A stretch of 5,307 nt of DNA from Alphaproteobacteria bacterium (GTDB taxonomy: Bacteria; Pseudomonadota; Alphaproteobacteria; Micavibrionales; CSBR16-224): assembly GCA_006226225.1 (NCBI GenBank), contig SBHI01000134.1:1-5307 (forward strand), in the 5' to 3' direction. The notes beneath the pieces are model-generated. The model did not search any database, was not told where the DNA came from, and saw nothing but the letters and a program-made list of their open reading frames with translations. Of this stretch, positions 1 to 5,307 are shown piece after piece; the stretch's first letter is position 1; each line of letters begins with the position of its first letter. The translations under genes were made by a program, and so were the position numbers.

Positions 1-1334
1 GCGCTTTTTCCGACCAGCCGCGGAATGTCCTGCGGGCCGACAATCGCCTGCACGTTTTTATGGCCACTGTTGCGGATGCCTTGTACCAGTGTGTTTTTAT
101 CAGCGCCAGCAATCGGTGTTTCGCCTGCCGTGTAAACATCAGCGATTAGTACCTCATCGGCGGCATCGAAACATTTGCAAAACTCGTCAAACAAACCGGA
201 TAAACGGCTGTAACGGTGCGGCTGCATCACGGCAATGACGCGTCCGCCTTTACTTTCGCGGCGCACGATATCACGCGCGGTGCTAAGAACGGCTTTGATT
301 TCTTCGGGGTGGTGAGCGTAGTCATCGATAATGCGGATGTCATTGACAATACCTGTTGTGGTAAAGCGACGTTTGACACCGGTAAAGTCAGCGAGCCCTT
401 TGCGCATATCTTTGGCGGAAATACCCAGCTGATAGGCGGTTGCAATACAGGCCAGCGCATTCAAGATATTGTGTTCGCCAAACATCGGCAGCAAAAAATC
501 ATTCATGACGATTTTATTGCCGAAGACGCTAACATCAAACAGCATGCCCTCGGCCGTGTTGCGGATATTGGTGGCGCGGATATCGCTGCCTTCCTTGAAA
601 CCGTATGTGATGACTTTGCGGCGCACATCCTGCACCAGTTTTTTCACGGTCTCGTTATCGGTGCAGGCAATGACAAAACCGTAGAAAGGCAAACGCGCCG
701 CAAATTTCTTATAAGCTTCCTTGACTTCATTGAAGGAGCCGTAATGATCCATATGTTCGGGATCAATATTAGTGATGATGCCGATACTGCAAGGCAGCAG
801 GGTAAAGCTGCCGTCACTTTCATCCACCTCAACAACCATCCAGTCGCTTTCACCAATACGGATGTTCGTGCCATAGGCATTGACGATGCCGCCATTGACA
901 ACGGTCGGGTCTAAACCCGCTTTTTCCAGCATATGGCCGATGAGAGAGGTTGTGGTGGTTTTGCCGTGTGTTCCGGCAATGGCGATGCTGTTTTTAAACC
1001 GCATCAGCTCTGCCAGCATTTCGGCGCGGCGGATAATCGGAATGCTACGCTCATTGGCGGCGACTAGTTCCGGATTGTCGGCGTGGACAGCAGAAGAATA
1101 AACCACGACTTCGACAGGGCTGCCACCCGGTGGTTTCAGCACGTTATCGGCATCATGCCCGATGGCAACATGAATGCCTTTATCACGTAGGCGCTGGACA
1201 TTTGCACTTTCTTTTGCGTCGGAGCCCTGCACTTTATATCCCAGACGATGCAGGATTTCGGCAATGCCGCTCATCCCTATACCGCCGATACCGACAAAAT
1301 GTAGAATACCCGTTTCAAGAGGCCAATTCTTCAT
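1..1334 (-). CDS. murC: UDP-N-acetylmuramate--L-alanine ligase (MurC), 3' end beyond window
   Basis: MurC is the cytoplasmic ATP-dependent ligase that joins L-alanine to UDP-MurNAc, the first amino acid of the peptidoglycan stem peptide. My translation reads 444 uninterrupted residues from the ATG at 1334 to the window edge. Visible landmarks are the N-terminal UDP-binding glycine loop GIGGIGMSG (about 15-23), the ATP P-loop GTHGKTTTT (121-129), EVDESDGSF (169-177), TNIDPEHMDHYG (188-199) in the central Mur ligase domain, GVKRRF (319-324), DDYAHHP (337-343) and MQPHRYSR (370-377) in the C-terminal domain. DDYAHHP and HRYSR separate MurC from MurD, MurE and MurF. Family members are roughly 460-490 residues, so a few dozen C-terminal residues lie outside the window. 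The start overlaps the murG stop as ATGA and has a good ribosome binding site, so its translation is probably coupled to murG. murB often follows in this cluster, but that cannot be seen here. Confidence 0.97.
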   Translation of the reverse strand, partial: MKNWPLETGILHFVGIGGIGMSGIAEILHRLGYKVQGSDAKESANVQRLRDKGIHVAIGHDADNVLKPPGGSPVEVVVYSSAVHADNPELVAANERSIPIIRRAEMLAELMRFKNSIAIAGTHGKTTTTSLIGHMLEKAGLDPTVVNGGIVNAYGTNIRIGESDWMVVEVDESDGSFTLLPCSIGIITNIDPEHMDHYGSFNEVKEAYKKFAARLPFYGFVIACTDNETVKKLVQDVRRKVITYGFKEGSDIRATNIRNTAEGMLFDVSVFGNKIVMNDFLLPMFGEHNILNALACIATAYQLGISAKDMRKGLADFTGVKRRFTTTGIVNDIRIIDDYAHHPEEIKAVLSTARDIVRRESKGGRVIAVMQPHRYSRLSGLFDEFCKCFDAADEVLIADVYTAGETPIAGADKNTLVQGIRNSGHKNVQAIVGPQDIPRLVGKS

Positions 1335-2509
1335 GCTGCAAGATCCTTCTCTTTTTCCTGATCGTTGTGAACAGGAGCGTTTTGTCCGCCGCCGCCGCCA
1401 CCTATATCATAAACAAGACGGGCAAGCCGACCGGTTGCGCCGGGTTTTCCGCAGCTCTTTGCCGCTTCCGCAGCTTTGAGCAGCATATCCGGTTTTTCAA
1501 AAAATTCTTTTAACAGGTCACCGAGCGCCTTCACGGTAAAGTTCTCGTCCTCCATCACCCATGCACCACCGGCTTCGGCAATGGCTTCGGCATTGCGGCG
1601 TTGCTGTCCGTCACTGTGTTTTAAAGGAACGAACAAAGCAGGGCGTCCGACAACGGCAACTTCTGCAACGGTCGATGCACCTGACCGTCCGATGAAAACA
1701 TGGCAGCGTACCAGCTGTTTGGCGACATCGTTGAAGAACGGGCGGATATCGGCGCTGGCATTGGTATCTTCAAAGCGTTTGATCACCGTATCGATTTCTT
1801 CGGGACGGCATTGCTGGCGAATGGAAATACGCTCCTGCAAATCACCGGGCAGAGATTTGATAGCGGCGGGAATGACTTCGCCGAAAATGCGTGCGCCCTG
1901 GCTGCCGCCCATCACAAAAATATTCAGTGTGTCATTTTCGTCAAAAGCGGGGAGTGCTGCCCCCTGCTGTGCCAGAATATCGGCACGGACGGGGTTGCCG
2001 ACCAAGATGGTTTTACGGGCGAAATGAATGACGCCTTCTGTATCGGGCAGGGATGTCGCGATCTTTCGCGCCTTGTTCGCCAGTCTGGCATTGGCTTTTC
2101 CTAATACGGCGTTTTGTTCATGTAGTATGGTGGGCAGGTTTAAAAGTTGTGCGGCAAAGACCGCCGGAAAAGACGGATAGCCGCCAAAACCGACGACGCA
2201 ATCCGGTTTAATTTTTTGGATCAGAAGAAGTGCTTTCAGAATGCCCATACCCATAGTGAAAAGTGCTGTTACTTTTCCAAACAGGCCGCTGCCCATCGTT
2301 GCGGAGGGCAGAACTTTGACATCAACACTGCCTTTTTGCGCCCAGGCACTTTTTTCGTGAAACGCTAGCCCGCGGCTGTCGGTTGCCAGAACAATACGGT
2401 TGCCGTGTTTTAGAATTTCTGTCGCCAGCGCCTGCGCAGGAAACAAATGTCCGCCGGTACCTCCGGCGGACAGCAGAATTGTGTGCTGTTTATTTTGTGC
2501 ATTTTCCAT
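1331..2509 (-). CDS. murG: UDP-GlcNAc:lipid I N-acetylglucosaminyltransferase (MurG)
   Basis: MurG is a GT-B fold glycosyltransferase on the inner face of the cytoplasmic membrane. It transfers GlcNAc from UDP-GlcNAc to lipid I, giving lipid II. The 392-residue protein shows the first glycine loop SAGGTGGHLFPA (14-25), GFGGYPSFP (107-115), HEQNAVLGKANA (130-141), the second glycine loop GGSQGA (201-206), GRSGASTVAE (274-283) and the donor-site segment HSDGQQRRNA (298-307). E283 and the QQ at 302-303 match positions that bind UDP-GlcNAc in E. coli MurG. The protein is longer than the E. coli enzyme (355 residues), partly through a tail that starts with six glycines (370-375) and ends in a charged stretch. 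I chose the ATG at 2509, ten codons before the conserved ILLSAGGTGGH. In-frame GTG (2515) and TTG (2539) codons are possible alternatives. It lies 50 nt after ftsW and overlaps murC by 4 nt. Confidence 0.96.
   Translation of the reverse strand: MENAQNKQHTILLSAGGTGGHLFPAQALATEILKHGNRIVLATDSRGLAFHEKSAWAQKGSVDVKVLPSATMGSGLFGKVTALFTMGMGILKALLLIQKIKPDCVVGFGGYPSFPAVFAAQLLNLPTILHEQNAVLGKANARLANKARKIATSLPDTEGVIHFARKTILVGNPVRADILAQQGAALPAFDENDTLNIFVMGGSQGARIFGEVIPAAIKSLPGDLQERISIRQQCRPEEIDTVIKRFEDTNASADIRPFFNDVAKQLVRCHVFIGRSGASTVAEVAVVGRPALFVPLKHSDGQQRRNAEAIAEAGGAWVMEDENFTVKALGDLLKEFFEKPDMLLKAAEAAKSCGKPGATGRLARLVYDIGGGGGGQNAPVHNDQEKEKDLAA
1343..1350 (-). promoter_or_regulatory. murC ribosome binding site inside the murG 3' end
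   Basis: The minus strand reads AGAAGGAT, ending 8 nt before the murC ATG at 1334. It is the strongest Shine-Dalgarno match I see in the window. It lies in the codons for the charged tail of MurG, so part of that tail sequence also serves murC initiation. Confidence 0.75.
1385..1402 (-). repeat. Short GGC trinucleotide run encoding six glycines in MurG
   Basis: Six consecutive glycine codons (GGT, four GGC, GGA) encode MurG residues 370-375, just after the conserved C-terminal fold ends at about LVYDI. Four identical triplets in a row make this a small microsatellite-like tract that could change in length by replication slippage without shifting the frame. It probably forms a flexible linker to the charged tail. 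Confidence 0.8.
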
Positions 2510-2559
2510 CTGCACATTATAGTGCCTGTTTTTTGGCAAGAACAGCGAAAAACGCAGCT
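2510..2559 (-). other. ftsW-murG spacer with ambiguous murG start
   Basis: These 50 nt separate the ftsW TAA from the chosen murG ATG. The only purine-rich signal is AGG (2525-2527), 15 nt before the ATG at 2509 but 9 nt before an in-frame GTG at 2515. An in-frame TTG at 2539 extends the frame further but has no ribosome binding site. A TATAAT hexamer occurs on the minus strand at 2516-2521 without a recognisable -35 box, so promoter function is doubtful. Confidence 0.5.
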
Positions 2560-3738
2560 TTATTTAAAGAAAGGACGTGCCGCGCGGATGGTCGGTGCGG
2601 GCAGCGGGCGGGCGGCTGAAAAGATGTCGCGCGTCTGTTCCTTGCGTGTTAACGCCAAGACAAATCCCATGGCAATTCCCAAAGATAATAAAGAGGAACC
2701 GCCATAAGAAACGAAAGGCAGGGTCATGCCTTTGGCGGGGATTAGCTGTAAGGATGATCCCATATGAATAAGCGCTTGCGCACCGAATTGTACCAGAATA
2801 CCCGTGACGGCCAGAATACGGAAGATATCGCCGCCTTCCCAGACGCGTGCCATGCCGCGAATGACGATAAAGGCAAAAATGCCGATCAGTAGCAGGGTCA
2901 GGATCAGGCCGAATTCTTCCCCTGCGACAGCGAAAATAAAATCGGCGTGGGCATCGGGCAGATACAGCTTGATATGTCCCTCGCCGGGGCCGGTACCGAA
3001 TAGCCCGCCTTCATGGAAAGAATCCAGCGATTTTTGCACCTGATAATTATCACCTGCGGCAGGGTTTAAGAAACGGTCAATCCGGCTTTGCACATGCGGA
3101 AAGACAAAATAAGCGCCGATAATGCCGCCGATCCCGAGAATGCCAAGCAGGGCAATCAGCGCAAAAGATAATCCTGCCAGAAAAATCTGCACGCCCCATA
3201 TCAGTGATAGCACGATGGACATGCCCAGATCGGGCTGCAGCAGCAGCATGGAAATCAATACCAGATAAACACCTGTGGCGGCCATCATACCGGGAAACTG
3301 CGGGTCAGCCTGCTGGCGGGCAATCAGCCATGCGGCAGTCACGGCGAAGGCGGGTTTGATAAATTCGGAGGGCTGCAGGGAAAATCCGAACATATGAATC
3401 CAGCGTGTTGCGCCTTTGATGTCCGATCCGAAAACCAGTGTGGCGATCAATAGCACAAAAGCACCTGCCAGAAGTGCCGAGGCAGCACGCCAGATATTGC
3501 GCGTCTGCATCATAGACAGGGCAATCATCATCCCCAGCGCGGGGATCAGAAAAACAATATGCCGTATGACGAAATGGAAGGGGGGTAATCCGATACGGTC
3601 GGCGACGGCGGGGCTGGCTGCCATCACCAGAATAATTCCGGCAAGAACCAGTCCGAAAATCGCCCCCATCAGCCAGCGGTCAACTGTCCACCACCAGCGG
3701 CCCAGAATGGATTTATCGGTGCGCTCAATGGACAGCAT
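2560..3738 (-). CDS. ftsW: Septal peptidoglycan glycosyltransferase FtsW (SEDS family)
   Basis: FtsW is the SEDS-family lipid II polymerase of the divisome. It is a polytopic inner-membrane protein that works with a class B penicillin-binding protein (FtsI) to make septal glycan. The 392-residue protein has a short cytoplasmic N-terminus with RTDKS and WWWTVDRW (6-22), then about ten hydrophobic segments. SEDS signatures are GATRWI (109-114), QPSEFIK (122-128), LLQPDLG (166-172), GGLFGTGPGEG (244-254), LPDAHADFIFAVAGEEFG (260-277) and KGMTLPFVSYGGSS (336-349). D266 in AHADFIF aligns with the Asp shown to be catalytic in FtsW and RodA proteins. The context between murD and murG favours FtsW over RodA. 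An open frame extends upstream to 3966, but that part is murD read out of frame. The ATG at 3738 is chosen because it has an AAGGGGG ribosome binding site and gives the usual N-terminus. The start overlaps murD by 14 nt. The C-terminus (about 366-392) is a basic, proline-containing cytoplasmic tail. Confidence 0.97.
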   Translation of the reverse strand: MLSIERTDKSILGRWWWTVDRWLMGAIFGLVLAGIILVMAASPAVADRIGLPPFHFVIRHIVFLIPALGMMIALSMMQTRNIWRAASALLAGAFVLLIATLVFGSDIKGATRWIHMFGFSLQPSEFIKPAFAVTAAWLIARQQADPQFPGMMAATGVYLVLISMLLLQPDLGMSIVLSLIWGVQIFLAGLSFALIALLGILGIGGIIGAYFVFPHVQSRIDRFLNPAAGDNYQVQKSLDSFHEGGLFGTGPGEGHIKLYLPDAHADFIFAVAGEEFGLILTLLLIGIFAFIVIRGMARVWEGGDIFRILAVTGILVQFGAQALIHMGSSLQLIPAKGMTLPFVSYGGSSLLSLGIAMGFVLALTRKEQTRDIFSAARPLPAPTIRAARPFFK

Positions 3739-5074
3739 GGGTTCTGCCCCCTTCTGCAGCGGTGATACGTTGTGCCAGCTGGCGGAAGATATCGCCGCGC
3801 TGTTCAAAATTTTTGAACTGGTCAAAACTGGCGCAGGCTGGTGACAGCAGCACATGCGATTTTTCATCAGGCATGGCGGCGGCCATTTGATAAGCCTCAT
3901 ATACGGCGGTATCCAGCGTTTCGGAATAGTGATAGGGAATTTTGTGTTTTTGCAGATATTCGGCAATGCCGCTGGCGGCTTCCCCGATCAGAAAGACATG
4001 AGCGATATTCCGACCGTGCTTGCTGAGCAGTGTATCGAATTCGCTGATTTTTTTTGCGATACCGCCAGCAATCCAATAGATATTTTCATAGGTGTCTAGC
4101 GCGGGTGCGGTGGCATCGGGGTTGGTTGCCTTACTATCATTAATAAAGACGACATGCCCAATAGAGGCGGCAATTTCCTGACGGTGCGGCAGACCGGGGA
4201 AAGTTTCCAGCGCATGACGGAATTGCGCGTCTTTCATATCCGGCAGCAAACGGCGGCAGACCGCATAGGCGGCAGCGATGTTCTGTGCGTTGTGTTTTCC
4301 GGCAAGGCGCGGCAGCCCATCCGTCGGGACAGGCGTGTCACGGATGATGGTCGTATCAAGCCTTGCGGCAAGTTCTTTACAGTAATCATCAGCACCTGTG
4401 ATAACGGCAAAATCTGCGCCATCGAATAATTTTGCTTTGACGGCGGCGTATCCTTCCATACTGCCGTGGCGGTCAATATGGTCGGGTGTAATATTCAACA
4501 GCACGGTGATATCGGGACGGAAATGCGGACAAAGATCAATCTGGAAGGAAGATATCTCGATCACGTAAACACCTTTACCGTCTTCATATTGCGGCAGGTC
4601 GAGCGCGTTCTTGCCGATGTTGCCGCCAGCGACAGCTTCCATACCCAGTTGGTTCAAGATATGGGCGGTCAAAGCGGTTGTTGTCGATTTGCCGTTGGTA
4701 CCGGTGATGCCGATGATCGGATTGCGTCCCGTTTGTGCCAGTCCGAATAGTTCGATATCCGAAATCAGCGGGCAACCCGCGTCCATTGCTATATTGCAGA
4801 GGGGGTGAGGTACCGGAAAATGCAGTGGAATACCGGGAGCCAGTACAACGGCGGACAGGGTTTTGTAGTCAAATTCCAGTGGGTCACTCACCCATGTCGC
4901 TCCGGCTTTTTCCGTGTCATCGCGCCGGTCCTGATTGTCATCACCGGCAAAAACTTCGAACCCGGCAGCCTTAAGTGCCCGCACGGCGGCAAGACCGGAG
5001 GAGCCGATGCCAAAGACCATGATCGGCTTTCCTTGAAAAGTTTTTTCTGTCAGAAGACGGCTGAGATCAATCAT
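3725..5074 (-). CDS. murD: UDP-N-acetylmuramoyl-L-alanine--D-glutamate ligase (MurD)
   Basis: MurD is the cytoplasmic ATP-dependent ligase that adds D-glutamate to UDP-MurNAc-L-Ala, the second amino acid of the stem peptide. The 449 residues fit the usual family length. The N-terminal UDP-binding domain has VFGIGSSGLAA (20-30). The central domain has the P-loop GITGTNGKSTTT (122-133), EISSFQI (173-179) and NITPDHIDRHG (194-204). K215 in KAKLF is the probable equivalent of the carbamylated lysine K198 of E. coli MurD. GKHNAQN (259-265) leads into the C-terminal domain with FPGLPHR (292-298), NDSKATN (312-318) and SPACASFDQFKNFEQRGDIF (411-430). EISSFQI, NDSKATN and SPACASFDQF mark MurD rather than MurC, MurE or MurF. 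The ATG at 5074 gives a standard MurD N-terminus; a possible AAGG ribosome binding site lies 12 nt upstream. It follows mraY by 62 nt, and its last codons overlap the ftsW start. Confidence 0.97.
   Translation of the reverse strand: MIDLSRLLTEKTFQGKPIMVFGIGSSGLAAVRALKAAGFEVFAGDDNQDRRDDTEKAGATWVSDPLEFDYKTLSAVVLAPGIPLHFPVPHPLCNIAMDAGCPLISDIELFGLAQTGRNPIIGITGTNGKSTTTALTAHILNQLGMEAVAGGNIGKNALDLPQYEDGKGVYVIEISSFQIDLCPHFRPDITVLLNITPDHIDRHGSMEGYAAVKAKLFDGADFAVITGADDYCKELAARLDTTIIRDTPVPTDGLPRLAGKHNAQNIAAAYAVCRRLLPDMKDAQFRHALETFPGLPHRQEIAASIGHVVFINDSKATNPDATAPALDTYENIYWIAGGIAKKISEFDTLLSKHGRNIAHVFLIGEAASGIAEYLQKHKIPYHYSETLDTAVYEAYQMAAAMPDEKSHVLLSPACASFDQFKNFEQRGDIFRQLAQRITAAEGGRTHAVH
3747..3753 (-). 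promoter_or_regulatory. ftsW ribosome binding site inside the murD 3' end
   Basis: The minus strand reads AAGGGGG, with its end 8 nt before the ftsW ATG at 3738. It lies within the last codons of murD, so ribosomes finishing murD cover the site and can restart on ftsW. This site decides the ftsW start against the open frame that extends further upstream. Confidence 0.7.
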
Positions 5075-5136
5075 AAAGCGTCATCGCCTTGCGCAAAGGA
5101 CTGGTTGAAATCTTCAAGGGCGAAGAAAGAAAGCCC
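5075..5136 (-). other. mraY-murD intergenic spacer
   Basis: This 62-nt spacer is the longest non-coding stretch in the window. It holds most of a small hairpin next to the mraY stop codon, a pyrimidine-rich loop, the 8-bp palindrome TTGCGCAA (5089-5096) and a possible murD ribosome binding site AAGG (5087-5090, 12 nt before the ATG). I see no convincing promoter. A five-codon reading frame, ATG at 5084 to TGA at 5067, overlaps the murD start out of frame; its only AAGG lies just 2 nt before its ATG, so it is probably not translated. Confidence 0.6.
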
Positions 5137-5138
5137 TT
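5116..5138 (-). other. Small inverted repeat (hairpin) at the mraY stop codon
   Basis: In transcript orientation, AAGGGC and GCCCTT form a perfect 6-bp stem around an 11-nt loop, TTTCTTTCTTC. The upstream arm includes the last two bases of the mraY TAA. No run of T follows the stem, so this is not a standard intrinsic terminator, and downstream genes of the same pathway argue against full termination. It could be a weak pause site, an mRNA stability or processing element, or chance. Confidence 0.35.
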
Positions 5139-5307
5139 ACCGTAATTTTAATGTGGCAAGGCCCAGCAATGCAAGAACAATAGCGATAATCCAGAAACGT
5201 ATCACAACGGTTGTTTCCTGCCAGCCGAGTTTTTCAAAATGGTGATGCAGTGGTGCCATGCGGAAAATGCGTTTACCGGTGAGTTTGAAAGAGGCAACTT
5301 GCAGGAT
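5137..5307 (-). CDS. mraY: Phospho-N-acetylmuramoyl-pentapeptide-transferase (MraY), C-terminal fragment
   Basis: Only the last 56 codons and the TAA stop are inside the window; the 5' part continues past the right edge. MraY is a polytopic inner-membrane enzyme that transfers phospho-MurNAc-pentapeptide from the UDP precursor to undecaprenyl phosphate, making lipid I. The fragment reads ILQVASFKLTGKRIFRMAPL and continues into HHHFEKLGW. The MAPLHHHFE segment is the conserved triple-histidine motif near the MraY active site. A final transmembrane helix follows (VVIRFWIIAIVLALLGLATL), ending in the short basic tail KLR, very like the E. coli C-terminus. The frame stays open to the last base of the window. 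The position directly before murD is the expected one in the dcw cluster. The gene looks intact as far as it can be seen. Confidence 0.95.
   Translation of the reverse strand: MLQVASFKLTGKRIFRMAPLHHHFEKLGWQETTVVIRFWIIAIVLALLGLATLKLR

Noticed and set aside
216..914. A 232-codon plus-strand open frame antisense to murC
   Set aside because: It lies entirely opposite conserved MurC motifs, its product resembles no family I recognise, and nothing around it suggests an antisense gene. It is most likely a by-product of murC codon usage.
1476..2027. A 183-codon plus-strand open frame antisense to murG
   Set aside because: It is opposite the conserved MurG C-terminal domain, has a serine- and arginine-rich low-information translation, and has no identifiable domain.
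3020..3400. GANTC sites (3020-3024 and 3396-3400) as possible CcrM methylation-linked regulation
   Set aside because: Both sites I noticed are inside ftsW coding sequence, not in a promoter-like position, so they give no regulatory signal.
3739..3966. An N-terminal extension of FtsW by 76 codons
   Set aside because: The extension is murD read in another frame. Its composition is atypical, and the ATG at 3738 has a ribosome binding site and gives the expected FtsW N-terminus.
5067..5084. A five-codon upstream reading frame (MTLYD) overlapping the murD start
   Set aside because: Its ATG has AAGG only 2 nt upstream, too close for efficient initiation, and a frame this short is expected by chance.
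4805..5245. A 146-codon plus-strand open frame spanning murD, the spacer and mraY
   Set aside because: It runs antisense across two clear conserved genes and shows no recognisable domain, so I treat it as a chance frame.

Overview
This window is a minus-strand segment of a division and cell wall (dcw) gene cluster. It contains five genes, all transcribed right to left in the order mraY, murD, ftsW, murG, murC. The outer two are cut by the window edges: only the C-terminal 56 residues of MraY remain at the right end, and MurC lacks its last few dozen residues at the left end. The three inner genes are complete, and no frameshift or internal stop was seen in any of the five.

The organism is most likely an alphaproteobacterium. 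The order mraY-murD-ftsW-murG-murC is the common proteobacterial dcw order. The FtsW N-terminus (an RTD-K/R-S segment followed by WWWTVDRW) resembles alphaproteobacterial FtsW proteins as I recall them. Base composition looks close to balanced by eye, so a high-GC Rhizobiales or Caulobacter-type genome is less likely than a moderate-GC lineage. I cannot place it below class.

Layout from right to left (direction of transcription): mraY 3' end (5307-5137); a 62-nt spacer with a small hairpin at the mraY stop codon; murD (5074-3725); a 14-nt overlap into ftsW (3738-2560); a 50-nt spacer that makes the murG start ambiguous; murG (2509-1331); a 4-nt ATGA overlap into murC (1334 to beyond position 1). 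There is no gene-free stretch over 300 bases. I found no RNA gene, mobile element, CRISPR array or convincing internal terminator.

Together the genes cover peptidoglycan precursor synthesis and use. MurC and MurD add L-Ala and D-Glu to the UDP-MurNAc stem. MraY moves the completed phospho-MurNAc-pentapeptide onto undecaprenyl phosphate (lipid I). MurG adds GlcNAc to give lipid II. FtsW polymerises lipid II into septal glycan strands with its partner class B PBP. The tight spacing and overlaps fit one polycistronic mRNA with translational coupling. I found no evidence for a new biological system; the points worth a second look are local: the murG start, the MurG glycine-rich tail, the overlaps and the spacer hairpin.
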